64,000 bases of DNA, from NCBI GenBank assembly GCA_021234155.1, contig JAJEKV010000270.1, forward strand, positions 248,001 through 312,000, given 5' to 3'. The stretch is from Isoetes taiwanensis (taxonomy: Eukaryota; Streptophyta; Lycopodiopsida; Isoetales; Isoetaceae). Shown here piece by piece: positions 33,504 through 43,372 of this stretch (its first letter is position 1; each line of letters opens with the position of its first letter). The notes under the pieces are model-generated. The model saw only the letters and a program-made list of their open reading frames with translations, had not been told where the DNA came from and searched no databases. Made by a program: the position numbers and the translations under genes.

Positions 33504-35180
33504 GTGTAAGAAGGTATGGAATTTGTTTGTTGGATGCAACAAAAGCGAGAATTGAATCTGATCTTTGCTTTAAGCTTTGGGACAGACAGAACGGTTGTAG
33601 CATGTACTGGTGTAAAGAGCAGTTGTGTGATTTGAAGAAAGATGAAGTTATTGCAAAGATACCAAAGAAAGCACATCTCACCGTGAAGACCACGAGGGGC
33701 GGTGATATCTTTGGAAGAAGTAGGCTTATAGGGGTTTGGGATTAGCGTGGGCATCATGTATGAAAGTTAGGAAGGAGGAGGTGTCACCATGGTTTTCCTA
33801 CTTGAGTATCTTGCCATTCAAAGGAGATGATTCCATTTGTATGGAGTGAAAAGGAAATTGATAACACGCTTATTGGAATCGAGGCTCCACAAGGTGAGCC
33901 CTCTTATTTATTTGAAGATGTAGATTTAATCAATTTATCGATATTCTGATGTTTGGACTTATGCATTCTAGTCGGTGATTAAGGAGGATAGAGTTCTTGT
34001 GGAAGGGTGGCGAAAGCATTCTTCCTTTGACACATCAATATCCACTTTGGTTTCCAAAGGGAATACTTTAAACTTGAAGACTATCTCGCTGCAAAATCAT
34101 TAGTTGCATCTCGGTCTTTTTGACAGCGATTTCCATGGATATGGGATGGTTCCATTCATGAGACATGTAGGTGGTGTACTTCTTCTTTTTCAATATTAGG
34201 AGATGTTTTAAGTTGGTCTTGAATATGGTGTATTGTATTATGGCTTTTGAACTTTTGCGAGGTTTAACCACAAGACATCGCTGAACATGTGCATTTTAGT
34301 GCCTCACCATTTGAGACATCAGGAGTCATCGATTGTGAGACATTAGAAATAGCGAAGACATGCCTATGGTGGCCATGATAGTGAGTTTGTTGGTGGAAGT
34401 GATGATGGTGGTGATGATGATCCGGAGATATTGGAAATGGTATTAATAAAAGATGTCAAGCGTAGATCAGGGTAGCAAAGCATTTTTGCTTCTTGTCTAC
34501 TTCTTTGTATAGTTTCGATATTGCAATTTTTGCCCGGGTTTTAATACATATGGACGGTCAAGCAATGTTGCCTTATTGCTTAGATACGGCTTTCTGAGTG
34601 CAATAATCCATTTGATATTGTAAATATTGACATGGACATTGTAATGGAAGTTTTGTCAACTTCCTTTACAAGTAAGCATTTGGCAAAGGCGAAAGTCATT
34701 GTGGAGGAAAGCTGGTTTTTCACCATATTCATCACAAGGCGGTGAGTATTTTGAGATCATCAAGAGTGGGAAGCCTCAAATAGAGATGCTCTTTGCTAAT
34801 TTTTTGGTGCATGCCTCCGATTGTACTTTACGGAATCTTTCCTCCTTTTTCGGAAAAATCGGAGGAAATATAAAGATGATGTTACACATCTTAGGCTCTC
34901 AACCAAGACAACAACGGTTCAAAGTTATAGCATGAACATTTTAATGAGTCACTTGCTATTGAGGAAAAGTAATATGGAGAACATTGGACTTGGATCAAAG
35001 AACATACAATGTAGGTTTCTCACGCTGCGGTATGCAAGACTTTTACGGCAATTATTGAAGCCGTGACACCAATATCCTCTGATTCGGTTGATCAAGACTT
35101 GATTATCTTAAACCACACAAGTCGGGATAACTTTGGTGTTTCATTACGGCTTTCCTTGAGGGTAGCGAGTGCCAAATTTT
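33504..35180 (+). pseudogene. SET-domain protein lysine methyltransferase gene, exons disrupted
   Basis: The plus strand encodes a SET protein of the Rubisco-LSMT/SETD3-like class, resembling plant ribosomal-protein lysine methyltransferases. Segment 33504-33893 holds DLKKDEVIAKIPKKAHLTVK and, in another frame, IPFVWSEKEIDNTLIGIEAP, ending at AAG|GTGAGCC. Exon from 33972 (after TTCTAG) holds EYFKLEDYLAAKSLVASRSF, then DFHGYGMVP. Near 34258 is FNHKT, the SET-domain cofactor/active-site motif, and near 34395-34455 DDDPEILEMVLIKDVK. At 34535-34590 GFNTYGRSSNVALLLRYGF supplies the second SET signature, followed by NNPFDIVNIDMDIV. At 34699-34850 SSQGGEYFEIIKSGKPQIEM begins the substrate-binding domain. 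Introns are plausible at 33894-33971 and about 34170-34257. Several frame changes and stops occur, so it is a pseudogene unless these are sequence errors. Confidence 0.8.
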
Positions 35181-35489
35181 GAGGAGATGCGGTATAGACT
35201 ACTTGCAAATTTGAGAGAAGCTTATTTGCCAAAGCTCAAATTGAGGCAAGAATATGAGGCTAATATTCTAGCATTTGCTAAATGTTCTTATTGTTTTGGT
35301 GTTGTTGTTAACAGCATGTGGCTACCCTTCCCAACTTGTTAAGGACACAAGTTGCAGGGAATGGTGCATGAAATCCAAACCCTTGTAGTGGAACTCTTTC
35401 TCTGGATTAGAAGTTCAAAGTGGGTCAACTAACCTTGCACTCTCAAAAAAATGCACTTTGAGATGTCTTGTAACAGAAGTTAACAATAG
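35181..35489. other. Sequence downstream of the SET gene
   Basis: One open piece (about 35178-35300, containing LREAYLPKLKLRQEYEANIL) looks protein-like and could be a last SET-gene exon, but I cannot match it to the family. The rest shows nothing. Confidence 0.3.
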
Positions 35490-35675
35490 GACATCGTTGA
35501 ACGACATCCTGTGCACATCAGATGTCCTGGACATCGTTGAACGACGTCCTGTGCACGTGGCATGACACACAGGCCTGCCAACTTAGCAACATCAGCAGGC
35601 GATGCAAGCAATCATGACCGTCATACCCTCTGACCGTCGTTCAACGACGTTAACGTCTTTGAACGAAACGACGTC
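35490..35675. repeat. GACATCGTTGAACGAC repeats, direct and inverted
   Basis: Two direct copies of a 27-bp unit (starting GACATCGTTGAACGAC and ending CCTGTGCAC) lie at 35490-35516 and 35530-35556. About 75 bp further right the inverted form appears (CGTCGTTCAACGACGTTAAC from about 35635, then TTTGAACGAAACGACG). The core GTTGAAC/GTTCAAC with flanking ACGT steps makes several palindromes, so the block may be the ends of a small foldback element. Confidence 0.7.
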
Positions 35676-37190
35676 TCGTCATAGTTCAAGCGACATCATG
35701 TAAGTCGTTTATGGTCGACGATCTCTTGTAGCATAATTGGCATTGCAAATTGCTATACTTGCAAGTCACTAACAATGGCCATGTTTCTGAGGCATATTTG
35801 CCTTTGTAGATAGAGGATGCCTTTATTATATTTTCTTTGCCTCTTTTCTCAATGTCATAGGCCTAGTCCGTATATAATGCTCGCTTCTCTCTCTCTATAT
35901 GTTTTTTTGTTATTTTTCCTAGTGATGCATGCCATCATTTGAAAGCATTCTCAATATCTGTCACCATTTCTACTCCATAATCTACATCAACTAGTGAATT
36001 GTTATTGCTGGCTATTTGTTGCTATTCCGAAACCTTTCATATTAAGTTACCCAATCCATTTTGTATTGCAGGAGGATATTCTCGCAATGGTGGAAACTAT
36101 GATTCTGGTATTCATATCGGTATGAATATCGGTATTGTATTGAAAATGGTATGTTTGTGCATGTTTGAGTTGCTTCTTTGTTGTGAGGGGCAAGTTTCTA
36201 TTTCAATGTTGTCTTTGTGTCATGTTTTTTTAAGTGAACTCAATGGTGTGAGAAAAGAAATTTGGAGCCTGTTTTGGGAAGCTCCCGCGTGTCGATATGC
36301 CAGTGGCTCGAATTTGGAAAGCACGTGGAGGCGGCAGGGCAGCGGGCAGGAGCACACCTGCGGGCTGTGGACATGCCGGATATGCGATTAGCGAGGTCGC
36401 GATTCTCTCATATCGACCGGTAGAGGCAAAGCGGGGAAAGGGCAGAAGTTTGTATGAGCGAGGCTTGGCGGGGGGCACGTGAAGCCGTTTTAGGCCTCTC
36501 AGACATTGTTTTCTGTTGTGCAAGGATCAGTGGGTTCAAGTCCCATATTCATTTTTTTGTCCGTTTATTTCTTCTTGTAGGGGATTTCTTGGTGTTTTTA
36601 TTTACGGGGCTTAGTGTTTAGGCATCCAGGATTAATAAGCCCTATTTCGGATAGCGGTTTTGGTTCTCTTACTAAAATGCAAGGGAAGTAAAACATAATA
36701 GAGGGTTTCGTCCCCTGCCAGAATGGAGGAGCATGCCACTAGATTAAGCCCTCTTTGCTTATCTCAAATCTTTGTCTCCCACTCATTTGCAATCCCTAGT
36801 CTCGTGGTTGACAGAAAAAATATGCGATGTAATGGTCTTGTAGAAGTTTAATAAAATATGGTTTCCGCCAACCATGTGTTCAATCGAGACCTTAGAAAGT
36901 GGCACACCATTTTTTATCCAAAAAGATGCTGGCTGCCAATCTAGTATCATACCGAGCATATGCTCCAAATAATGCCAACACCTTTCCTGGCCAATTTATT
37001 CTCTCTCTCTCTCTCCTCTGGCAAGTGTGCTTGTCAATAATGTTTTACTTGGACATTTTCACATTAGGAACAAATGTATCTTCACTTTCCTTTGCCGCTA
37101 AAGCTAATCAACTTGTCCCATGCCGATATTCATGTTTGGTTGAACATAATAATTCGAATATAAATTAAAGTGGAGAATTAAGCGCAACTC
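35676..37190. other. Mostly non-coding stretch with a GC-rich island
   Basis: 35880-35905 and 36998-37016 hold short (TC)n runs. At 36240-36545 there is a GC-rich island with short open frames on both strands; it ends in GTGGGTTCAAGTCCCAT, a good tRNA T-arm/box B shape, but no full cloverleaf could be folded around it. No gene is assigned. Confidence 0.35.
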
Positions 37191-37258
37191 AGAACCGCGT
37201 TCTAGTGGTTAGGAGTTGAATTTGTTGACGAGTAGGTCACGAGTTCGAGACAGCGGTG
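37191..37258 (+). mobile_element. tRNA(Glu)-like SINE head
   Basis: CCGCGTTCTAGTGGTTAGGA matches the 5' half of plant tRNA(Glu) around box A (TCTAGTGGTTAGGA). About 35 bp downstream GAGTTCGAGAC resembles box B. This is the arrangement of a tRNA-derived SINE promoter. The body would extend to the right, towards the tandem duplication at 37348; no tail or target duplication was fixed. Confidence 0.5.
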
Positions 37259-37347
37259 ATGAAAATGGTTGGGCATGGCCACATGTCCCTACTACTGCCT
37301 CAAAAGCAGATTCCAAATTCTGAGCTTCTATCCCTTTTTCCTCCAGC

Positions 37348-37575
37348 TTGAATCTGCGAACCTTTTCGCATGCACTGGCCAGTCGTTTCAATCTTTCGTT
37401 TCAGCCATATAAATGCGATGCATGTTTAAATATAGAAGGGTTCAATGCTTGAACTGAATCTGCGAACCTTTTCCGTGTAGATGTGCAAGCACTGGTCAGT
37501 CTTTTCAATCTTTCGTTTCCGCCATATAAATGCGGTGCATGCTTAAATATGGAAGGGTTCAATTCTTGAACTGGA
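37348..37575. repeat. 106-bp tandem duplication
   Basis: Two units, each with GAATCTGCGAACCTTTTC, then CAATCTTTCGTTTC and GCCATATAAATGCGRTGCATG, then GAAGGGTTCAAT. The period is about 106 bp with a few differences. Confidence 0.85.
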
Positions 37576-38189
37576 TCACCTAATGGAGATGGCTGGTGGA
37601 AAAAATGTTGAAGGTTAGTGGTTTTCAGGACATGGTTTAAGTATACTTCCTTGATTTCTTGAAGCTAGCATCAAGGCAAGTTCTTCTTAGAACATATTTC
37701 TTAAAGAATTAATTTTGGCCTTTCTGAATGGCTGGACGTTCATGATGGCAATTGAACAAGACAAGCTTATTCAAGATCTTTCTTCTCCACCATCTAGCTA
37801 GCTTGTAGTTGTTCAAGCTAACTCTAAGACGTGAACCTTAAAAGGCTAACCTAACTTGATCTAGTGTGCTCAATAATTCATTTTTGAAAAAATTGTGCAG
37901 TTAGTCACATCCAGTTTTGAAGAATTGATGCTTCTCCGCAATTAAATCCAGCAAATATTTTTATATTTTCGTCTGCATAAATAGTACAGTAAACTATTTC
38001 CAGCGTAAGAGGCCACTTCAATAAATGAGTGGCGAGTTTGAGAGGTCCGTATGCATTTGACCGATATGCTTAGAATTTGCAATGATGGGAGGACTATGAG
38101 TGTATGCTTGATGAATAATGTTAAGAACTTATCGAGCTGCAGTATACATATCATCATCTGTACAAATATTGAAAAGGAAAGCAAGCTCT
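37576..38189. other. Non-coding stretch
   Basis: No recognisable gene or repeat. It probably includes the unidentified junction with the truncated copia element. Confidence 0.35.
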
Positions 38190-38650
38190 CCATAGTGCTG
38201 CTTCTGCAAATGAACCCCTCACCCATCATGCGGCCATCACAAGTCCAGAGCATGTCTCTTGGACTAAAGCTTTGGACGAAGAGTTTAATTCTCAATTATA
38301 CATGGGAACTATGTCTACTTCCTAAAGGTAGGAAAGCCATTAGCAGCAAATGGATATTCAAGTTAAAATATGATGAGAATAATCCTGTATCTAGGTATAA
38401 GGCCAGGCTTGTTATCAAAGGATGCTCACAAAAGATGGCATTGACTACCATCAGACATTTGCTCCAATAGTGCTCCCTTCTGTATGGATGGTCTTGGCAA
38501 TATCTGCTGCCTTGGATCTTGACTTGCAGCAGATGGACATCAAGTTTGCTTTTTTACATGGCAAATTGCATGATGAAGTCTATATGAAACACTCCCAGGG
38601 TATGCTAAAGGGCAAGATGATCTTGTTTGCATGTCTATGGAATGAAATAG
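38190..38650 (+). pseudogene. Copia reverse transcriptase, N-terminal part
   Basis: Characteristic copia RT blocks follow in order. PEHVSWTKALDEEFNS lies near 38240; WELCLLPKGRKAISSKWIFK near 38311-38370; then SRYKARLVIKGCSQK; then, one base out of frame, GIDYHQTFAPIVLPSVWMV; then LDLDLQQMDIKFAFLHGKLH and DEVYMKHSQG. These are the fingers and the first palm aspartate region (QMDIKFAFLHG). The frame changes at about 38300 and 38425. The gene is cut at 38650 by the nested element. Confidence 0.9.
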
Positions 38651-38902
38651 TCTTGGAAATATATGACATTTGTATGATCTACAACAACAATGCTATATAT
38701 AGCCAGGACTGTTGAGCTCAACGACTATATAAACAGGCACAACCCTGGTTCTTGATCAGCCACTAAAGCTTCTTTTGATTCCTCCGTGCTATGCACTATT
38801 TAACGTGGTCGACGGTCCTATTAGGGACATGGCGATGGATGAGGCATCCCCTTGTTCCTAGTTCTTCCATATTTCTTCTTGATTGTCTTCATATCTGCAA
38901 CA
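38651..38902 (+). repeat. Left LTR of the nested element
   Basis: 252 bp. It shares ATCTACAACAACAATGCTAT and TATATAGCCAGGAC with the right LTR. The first bases are TCTTGG where the right copy has TGTTGG, so the terminal TG has mutated. A TATATATA-type block may be its promoter. Confidence 0.9.
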
Positions 38903-38916
38903 GGTTATGGGCTCAC
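38903..38916 (+). other. Probable primer-binding site of the nested element
   Basis: GGTTATGGGCTCAC directly follows the left LTR and resembles the TGGTATCAGAGC-type site complementary to initiator tRNA(Met) used by most plant copia elements, with several mismatches. Confidence 0.45.
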
Positions 38917-41239
38917 TCTCGCCTAAAATCGCCTAAGTTGCACTGCTATCAAAACCGTGATTACCATAACCATATTTTTTTATCGTTGTTAATTGATCTC
39001 TCTGGAATCGGTGAGCCTTTTCTTACCTCAAGTTTTACCTCTGCACACATCCTGCCAAATAATAATGCCAATAATAATCCTCTGATTTCTGAAACTCTAC
39101 TTATTTTTGGATCCAAAATTTCTTAGCATTACTTTCGAGTTTAGTGATTGCTGATGCCCTGCTATACTTCCTCTTCATCTTTTTCCTACCATAAGCCCAC
39201 TTCATGCCCGGCGGAGTGCTGCTTCCAATTTCTTTTTCTTGATATTATTTCAATAAATCATCTCTCACTCCAGCCTCCTTGTCTCTTGCATTGCCATTTC
39301 AATTTGTTGCAACAAGGACAAAAACACAATGCAGTATGCATTTCTTCATCTTGTTGAATACCAGGGCTTTCAGTGATCCAGTGGAATGCATGTCACCTTC
39401 TGGCTAAGATAATAGCCTTTCTTGTACCTTTGTTCTCAACTCCATCCTGCTGATTTTGCCTTCATTCTTGCTTCCTCCCTGTGCCATGGATTTTCTCCCT
39501 ATCCTCATGTTCTTTAAAAGAAAGCGCTTTGGAAGCATTCCTCTTCTATATGTTCATTACCTCATGTGACCTACCATCAGTCCTCCCCGTTTTCCTTTAA
39601 GTCTGCCCTATTGGTATCCACCTATTTTATTATTCTGAACTTGTTTTCTTATCTGCTAACCATCATTTCTTTCTCTGTTACTCTTGACAGCCTATTTGTT
39701 ATTTTCTTGCTGCTGCTTATCTTGAGTACCAACCTATATTGACGGCTTGCTCAAGCGAAATCCTTAGTCCTTGTTAAGGTCTTTCGCTGACTTCACAGCT
39801 AGGATTACAGGTTGCTTGTGCTTTCTTGGAAGTGACCTTTATTTGATATCCACGACAACAACTGTTGAGGTGAAAGGTATTATTACTCTGGAGGAGGATG
39901 TGAATAATTGCCTATCTCTTATTTTGCCATCTGCAAATTTTCTTTGCCTATAAAGGCTTCTCTCTCTCTCTTTTAATCTGTAGCTCACTGTTTAAGTTGG
40001 TTTCATGGCATGTATCTTGTCTTGCCCTTCTTTTTTCCATCGTATCTCATGTGCCCTTTCACCTCTCTGCCTTCTTTCTTACTTTTCCCTTCCTTCATCT
40101 TGTCATTCTGATCCCTTCCTAATCCCATTCTTTGCACTGCACCTTGTTGAAATATCCTTTAGCCCTTCAAAAATATCTGATTGTCTATTATCTTTATGTT
40201 ACATATGCTCTTAGGGTGAACCACACACGGATTTGCTGCTCCTATGTGGTCAAAAGCATCTGATTCCTTGTTGAAATCTGGGTGAATGGTGGAATGTATG
40301 GATCAACCAACTATTTGCTCTATGATTATGCAGTTATCTCTGTTTAGTTCTCTTGATAACCAATTCTGCTACTGAGAATGTTTTTGAAGCCTACCATCTT
40401 CTATCAGATATGTGATGTACAATTTGGAGGATGTTTGGCTTCAAGATTGCAATGAAGAGTTTGGACATGGTTTCTAAAATGGGTGCATAAACAGAAGCCA
40501 GGAATGCAAATCATGTAGACCACTTCACATTAACTCTGTCACTTTGCAGCTAGTTTTGATTATGTGGTTGGAATATGTAGCGTAGGGTCATTCGGTATTT
40601 AATCATGTCGGCAAGCAACTGTTATGCAGCTTGAATAACATTCAACATCTTTCAGTTTTTTTTTCTGTGGAAAGATCTTGAAACATGGTCTTAATGGTCT
40701 GGTCATCAAGTACTGCAGCACTAGAACCTTTGTATGAGATGTCACTGTCAGAATATAGGTCTGATGACATACTTTTTTTGTTTCTTGAGTGTCCTTGCCA
40801 GGATATAAGCCTGGAAGACATCTCTGTTTTGTGGATAGCGATGTTCTAGCCAGTAGGCAAGTGGAGCAATGTGGATGCTCCCTTGCTGAGTCTGAATGAC
40901 ATCGCCTGGAAGACCTCTTCACTATGGTTTGATGTCAGTGAGTCTGGGTGACATTTTGATGAGTGTTTTGCCAAGAAATAGCTTGGAAAACCTACGCTAT
41001 TCCTGATTACTGCCAGTAGAGTAATTAGAGCAAGTAGAGTAGTGGAGGCAGTGTGGATGTTCTATTGCTGGGTCACAGGAACATGCACTTGTAGCACAAT
41101 GCACTTGTGCACGGTCAAATTTACACAGGTGATCTTGATCAAAAAATTTCTTCATGCATTTTGGCATCCCTTTGAGTGGGAATTGCCGTAGTTTGCCGAT
41201 GTTCGAGCCTTCATTTGCATTTTGGCATCTTTAGTGGGG

Positions 41240-41483
41240 TGTTGGAATATATGAGCCTTATGATCTACAACAACAATGCTATATATAGCCAGGACATTGA
41301 GCTCAACGACTATATAATGAGCATAATCCTAGTTCTTGATCAGCCAACTGGGGGCTTCTGTTCCTCCGATACTATGCGCTATAGGTGTAGTCGAGCCTAT
41401 TCGGGACATGACGATACATGGGGCATCCTCCTTATTCGTGGATTCTTCCATATTTCTTCTTGATTGTTTTCTTATCTGCAACA
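41240..41483 (+). repeat. Right LTR of the nested element
   Basis: 244 bp with canonical TG...CA ends (TGTTGG...GCAACA), preceded by AGTGGGG and followed by the AATAG target duplication. Confidence 0.9.
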
Positions 41484-41488
41484 AATAG

Positions 41489-42570
41489 TCGCTTACTTCC
41501 CTCTCCATATGATATAAAACTAGTCACTTTTTTTCATTGCCCAAAGGATTTGTGAAATGTAAGAATGGGTCATCCCTTATCATAGTTGTTCTCTCGTGGA
41601 CTTTTCCCCTCATCCTAGCAGTTATTGATTCATGTCCTATGGCAGATGTTAAACAGAGCCACAGCTCATGGGTTTCAAGCATTTTCTGGGCATACAGATT
41701 CTTTGAGACAAAGGGTCCAAACCATCACCTTTCATCAATTTAAAGGCATTTGGCACTTTGTTCCATAAATGTCATATGAAGTCCACAAAGCAGTAAGTAC
41801 TATCATAAATTGCGGCTTGGACATTTGAATCTAAGTCAAGTATTTCCAAGGACCATGAATTGGATATTCCATACTTAAGGCGTGGTTGGTTCTCTCATGC
41901 ATTTCATGGTATACAGTGACAAGACTTGGCAGAAGGTTATAACTGGTCAATTTATGGAGCATCCTATACCTTCGCATTGGCAGGCTCTTAAATGTACTCT
42001 CGCGATATCTCTAGCTCATCCTACTCTTGACATTACCTATTTGTGGGAACCATGCTAATAACCTCCTACTTTCGGGGTCATGTTGATTCTGATTATGCAG
42101 GTGAAAAACCTTGAAAGTAGCATATCTGCTTCTCTCTTTAGCTCCAAAGGAGGTAGTAAGCTGGTCCGGCAAAAAGGAGGGGCTAATGTCATAACTACTT
42201 GTGAATGTCGGGTCTATAGCCATCTATGCAGCAGCAAAGAAGCCATCTGGTTTAGGAGATTAATAGAAAAGACCTTGAGGGTGAGCAAAAAGAACCTACT
42301 ATTCTTCTTAATGATAATAGAGCAGTTGTGAGTTTTAAAGAATCCCATTAATTTTTTTTTAAAGCCAAAGCGCATGGATATCGAAAGGTAGGAAGGCAAC
42401 ATTACCATTCAGCATGTGAGCACTCAACATATGACAGCTGATGTGTTTATTAAATATCTACTAAAGAAAGGTTCATTAAATGTCTTGAAGAACTTGGCAT
42501 ACATTAAACCTAGGTATTACAAGCATGGAGCTTCATGGGATAAAATTGAGCATCGTAGCTCTTGGAGTTA
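41489..42570 (+). pseudogene. Copia RT C-terminus and RNase H remnants
   Basis: After the nested insertion the decayed RT resumes. MEHPIPSHWQALKCTL near 41950-42005 is the block before the copia 'RYL' repeat region. DSDYAG near 42085-42105 is the RNase H start. Next come KEAIWFRRLIEKTL near 42238-42278 and NITIQHVSTQHMTADVFIKY near 42394-42450, the conserved RNase H end. Many stops and frame changes make it non-functional. Confidence 0.8.
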
Positions 42571-42726
42571 ATGTGCGTTCTTGTCATTTGCTTGTTTGGT
42601 CAACTGGTGAATTTATTAGTTTGCAGAATTAACAAGTGTTATAGATCTATCACCTTTGAGGGGAGATCCTTTCTTCAAGTTATATGTAACAGACCAAGTC
42701 ATACTTAAGGCAGAGTGGTGGAAGAC

Positions 42727-42936
42727 TGTTGAGTTAGCATGTTAAGGTTCTGTTATTTGCAGTTAGAGTTTTATTTTGCAGTCGAGTTTTAGCATGTCTC
42801 AAAAAAAAAGATGGGAATGACCATAGTCTTTCTCAATATCAGCCGGGTGGGTTGGGAGTTTGTATTCTTACCACCAACACTCTGATGTATAAGTGCTCTC
42901 CTACTTTGGATGAAAAGATATTATTTTTCAGTATCA
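42727..42936 (+). repeat. 3' LTR of the copia element
   Basis: It begins TGTTGAGTTAGCATG right after a purine-rich tract (AGAGTGGTGGAAGA) and ends near GTATCA, followed by unrelated sequence. No 5' LTR partner is present in the window, so the right boundary is approximate. Confidence 0.6.
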
Positions 42937-43107
42937 ATTTTCTTCTTGTTAAATAGCTTAATGGGTGGTAGCACAAATGCCAAGTAGCTCTTTGAGGCCT
43001 ATGCACACCATTCGTGGGATTAAAAAACTCCTTTGCATGATCACTCTCATCTTCAGAAATAATAAGCCTACAAACAAATAAGTAAATGGATCTTTTAATA
43101 ATTCATG
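42937..43107. other. Non-coding flank of copia
   Basis: Nothing recognisable. Confidence 0.3.
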
Positions 43108-43372
43108 AAATAAAAGCTCATCTTTATGAAGAAAAGATGGATTATTGTTTTCTTATTATTTGTTGCTTGGGACCATGAACTAGCCACAAGTGGCATTGCA
43201 TCTAACTTCAAAAAGTAATGAAAACCCAAACAAATAAGTCCAAAAAGTAATAAGAAAACCCAAACAAATAAGTAAATAAAATAAAAGCTCATCTTTATGA
43301 AGATAGAATATTGTTTTAACCTTTACGTATTTTGTTGCAGGAAGGAACTAGCCACAGTGGCATTGCATCACA
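43108..43372. repeat. 170-bp imperfect tandem duplication
   Basis: Two units, each with ATAAAAGCTCATCTTTATGA, then TATTGTTTT, then GAACTAGCCACAAGTGGCAT (second copy CCACAGTGGCAT). An inner CAAACAAATAAGT motif is also repeated. Confidence 0.75.

Larger units (their letters stand above)
38651..41483 (+). mobile_element. Non-coding LTR element (LARD/TRIM-like), 2.8 kb, nested in copia
   Basis: Two direct LTRs (38651-38902 and 41240-41483, about 85-90% alike) enclose 2.3 kb without a recognisable coding frame. The 5-bp target duplication AATAG is perfect (38646-38650 and 41484-41488). The right LTR begins TGTTGGAATATATGAGCC and both end in GCAACA. A primer-binding-like GGTTATGGGCTC follows the left LTR, and AGTGGGG precedes the right LTR as polypurine tract. 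It must have been moved by another element's proteins. Confidence 0.9.
38190..42936 (+). mobile_element. 5'-truncated Ty1/copia retrotransposon, split by a nested element
   Basis: The plus strand carries the RT, RNase H and 3' LTR of a copia element. LTR, gag, protease and integrase expected upstream are missing. The element is interrupted at 38651-41483 by a non-coding LTR element with target duplication AATAG. Coding resumes at 41489 and decays to the stop near 42570, followed by a purine-rich tract and a 3' LTR at 42727-42936. Confidence 0.85.

Noticed and set aside
36500-36546. GTGGGTTCAAGTCCCAT as a tRNA gene end
   Set aside because: The T-arm shape is good, but I could not fold D-arm, anticodon arm or acceptor stem around it.
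39140-40215. Short plus-strand frames inside the nested LTR element as gag
   Set aside because: They are Phe/Ser/Cys-rich strings from a C/T-rich strand, with no zinc knuckle or capsid motif.
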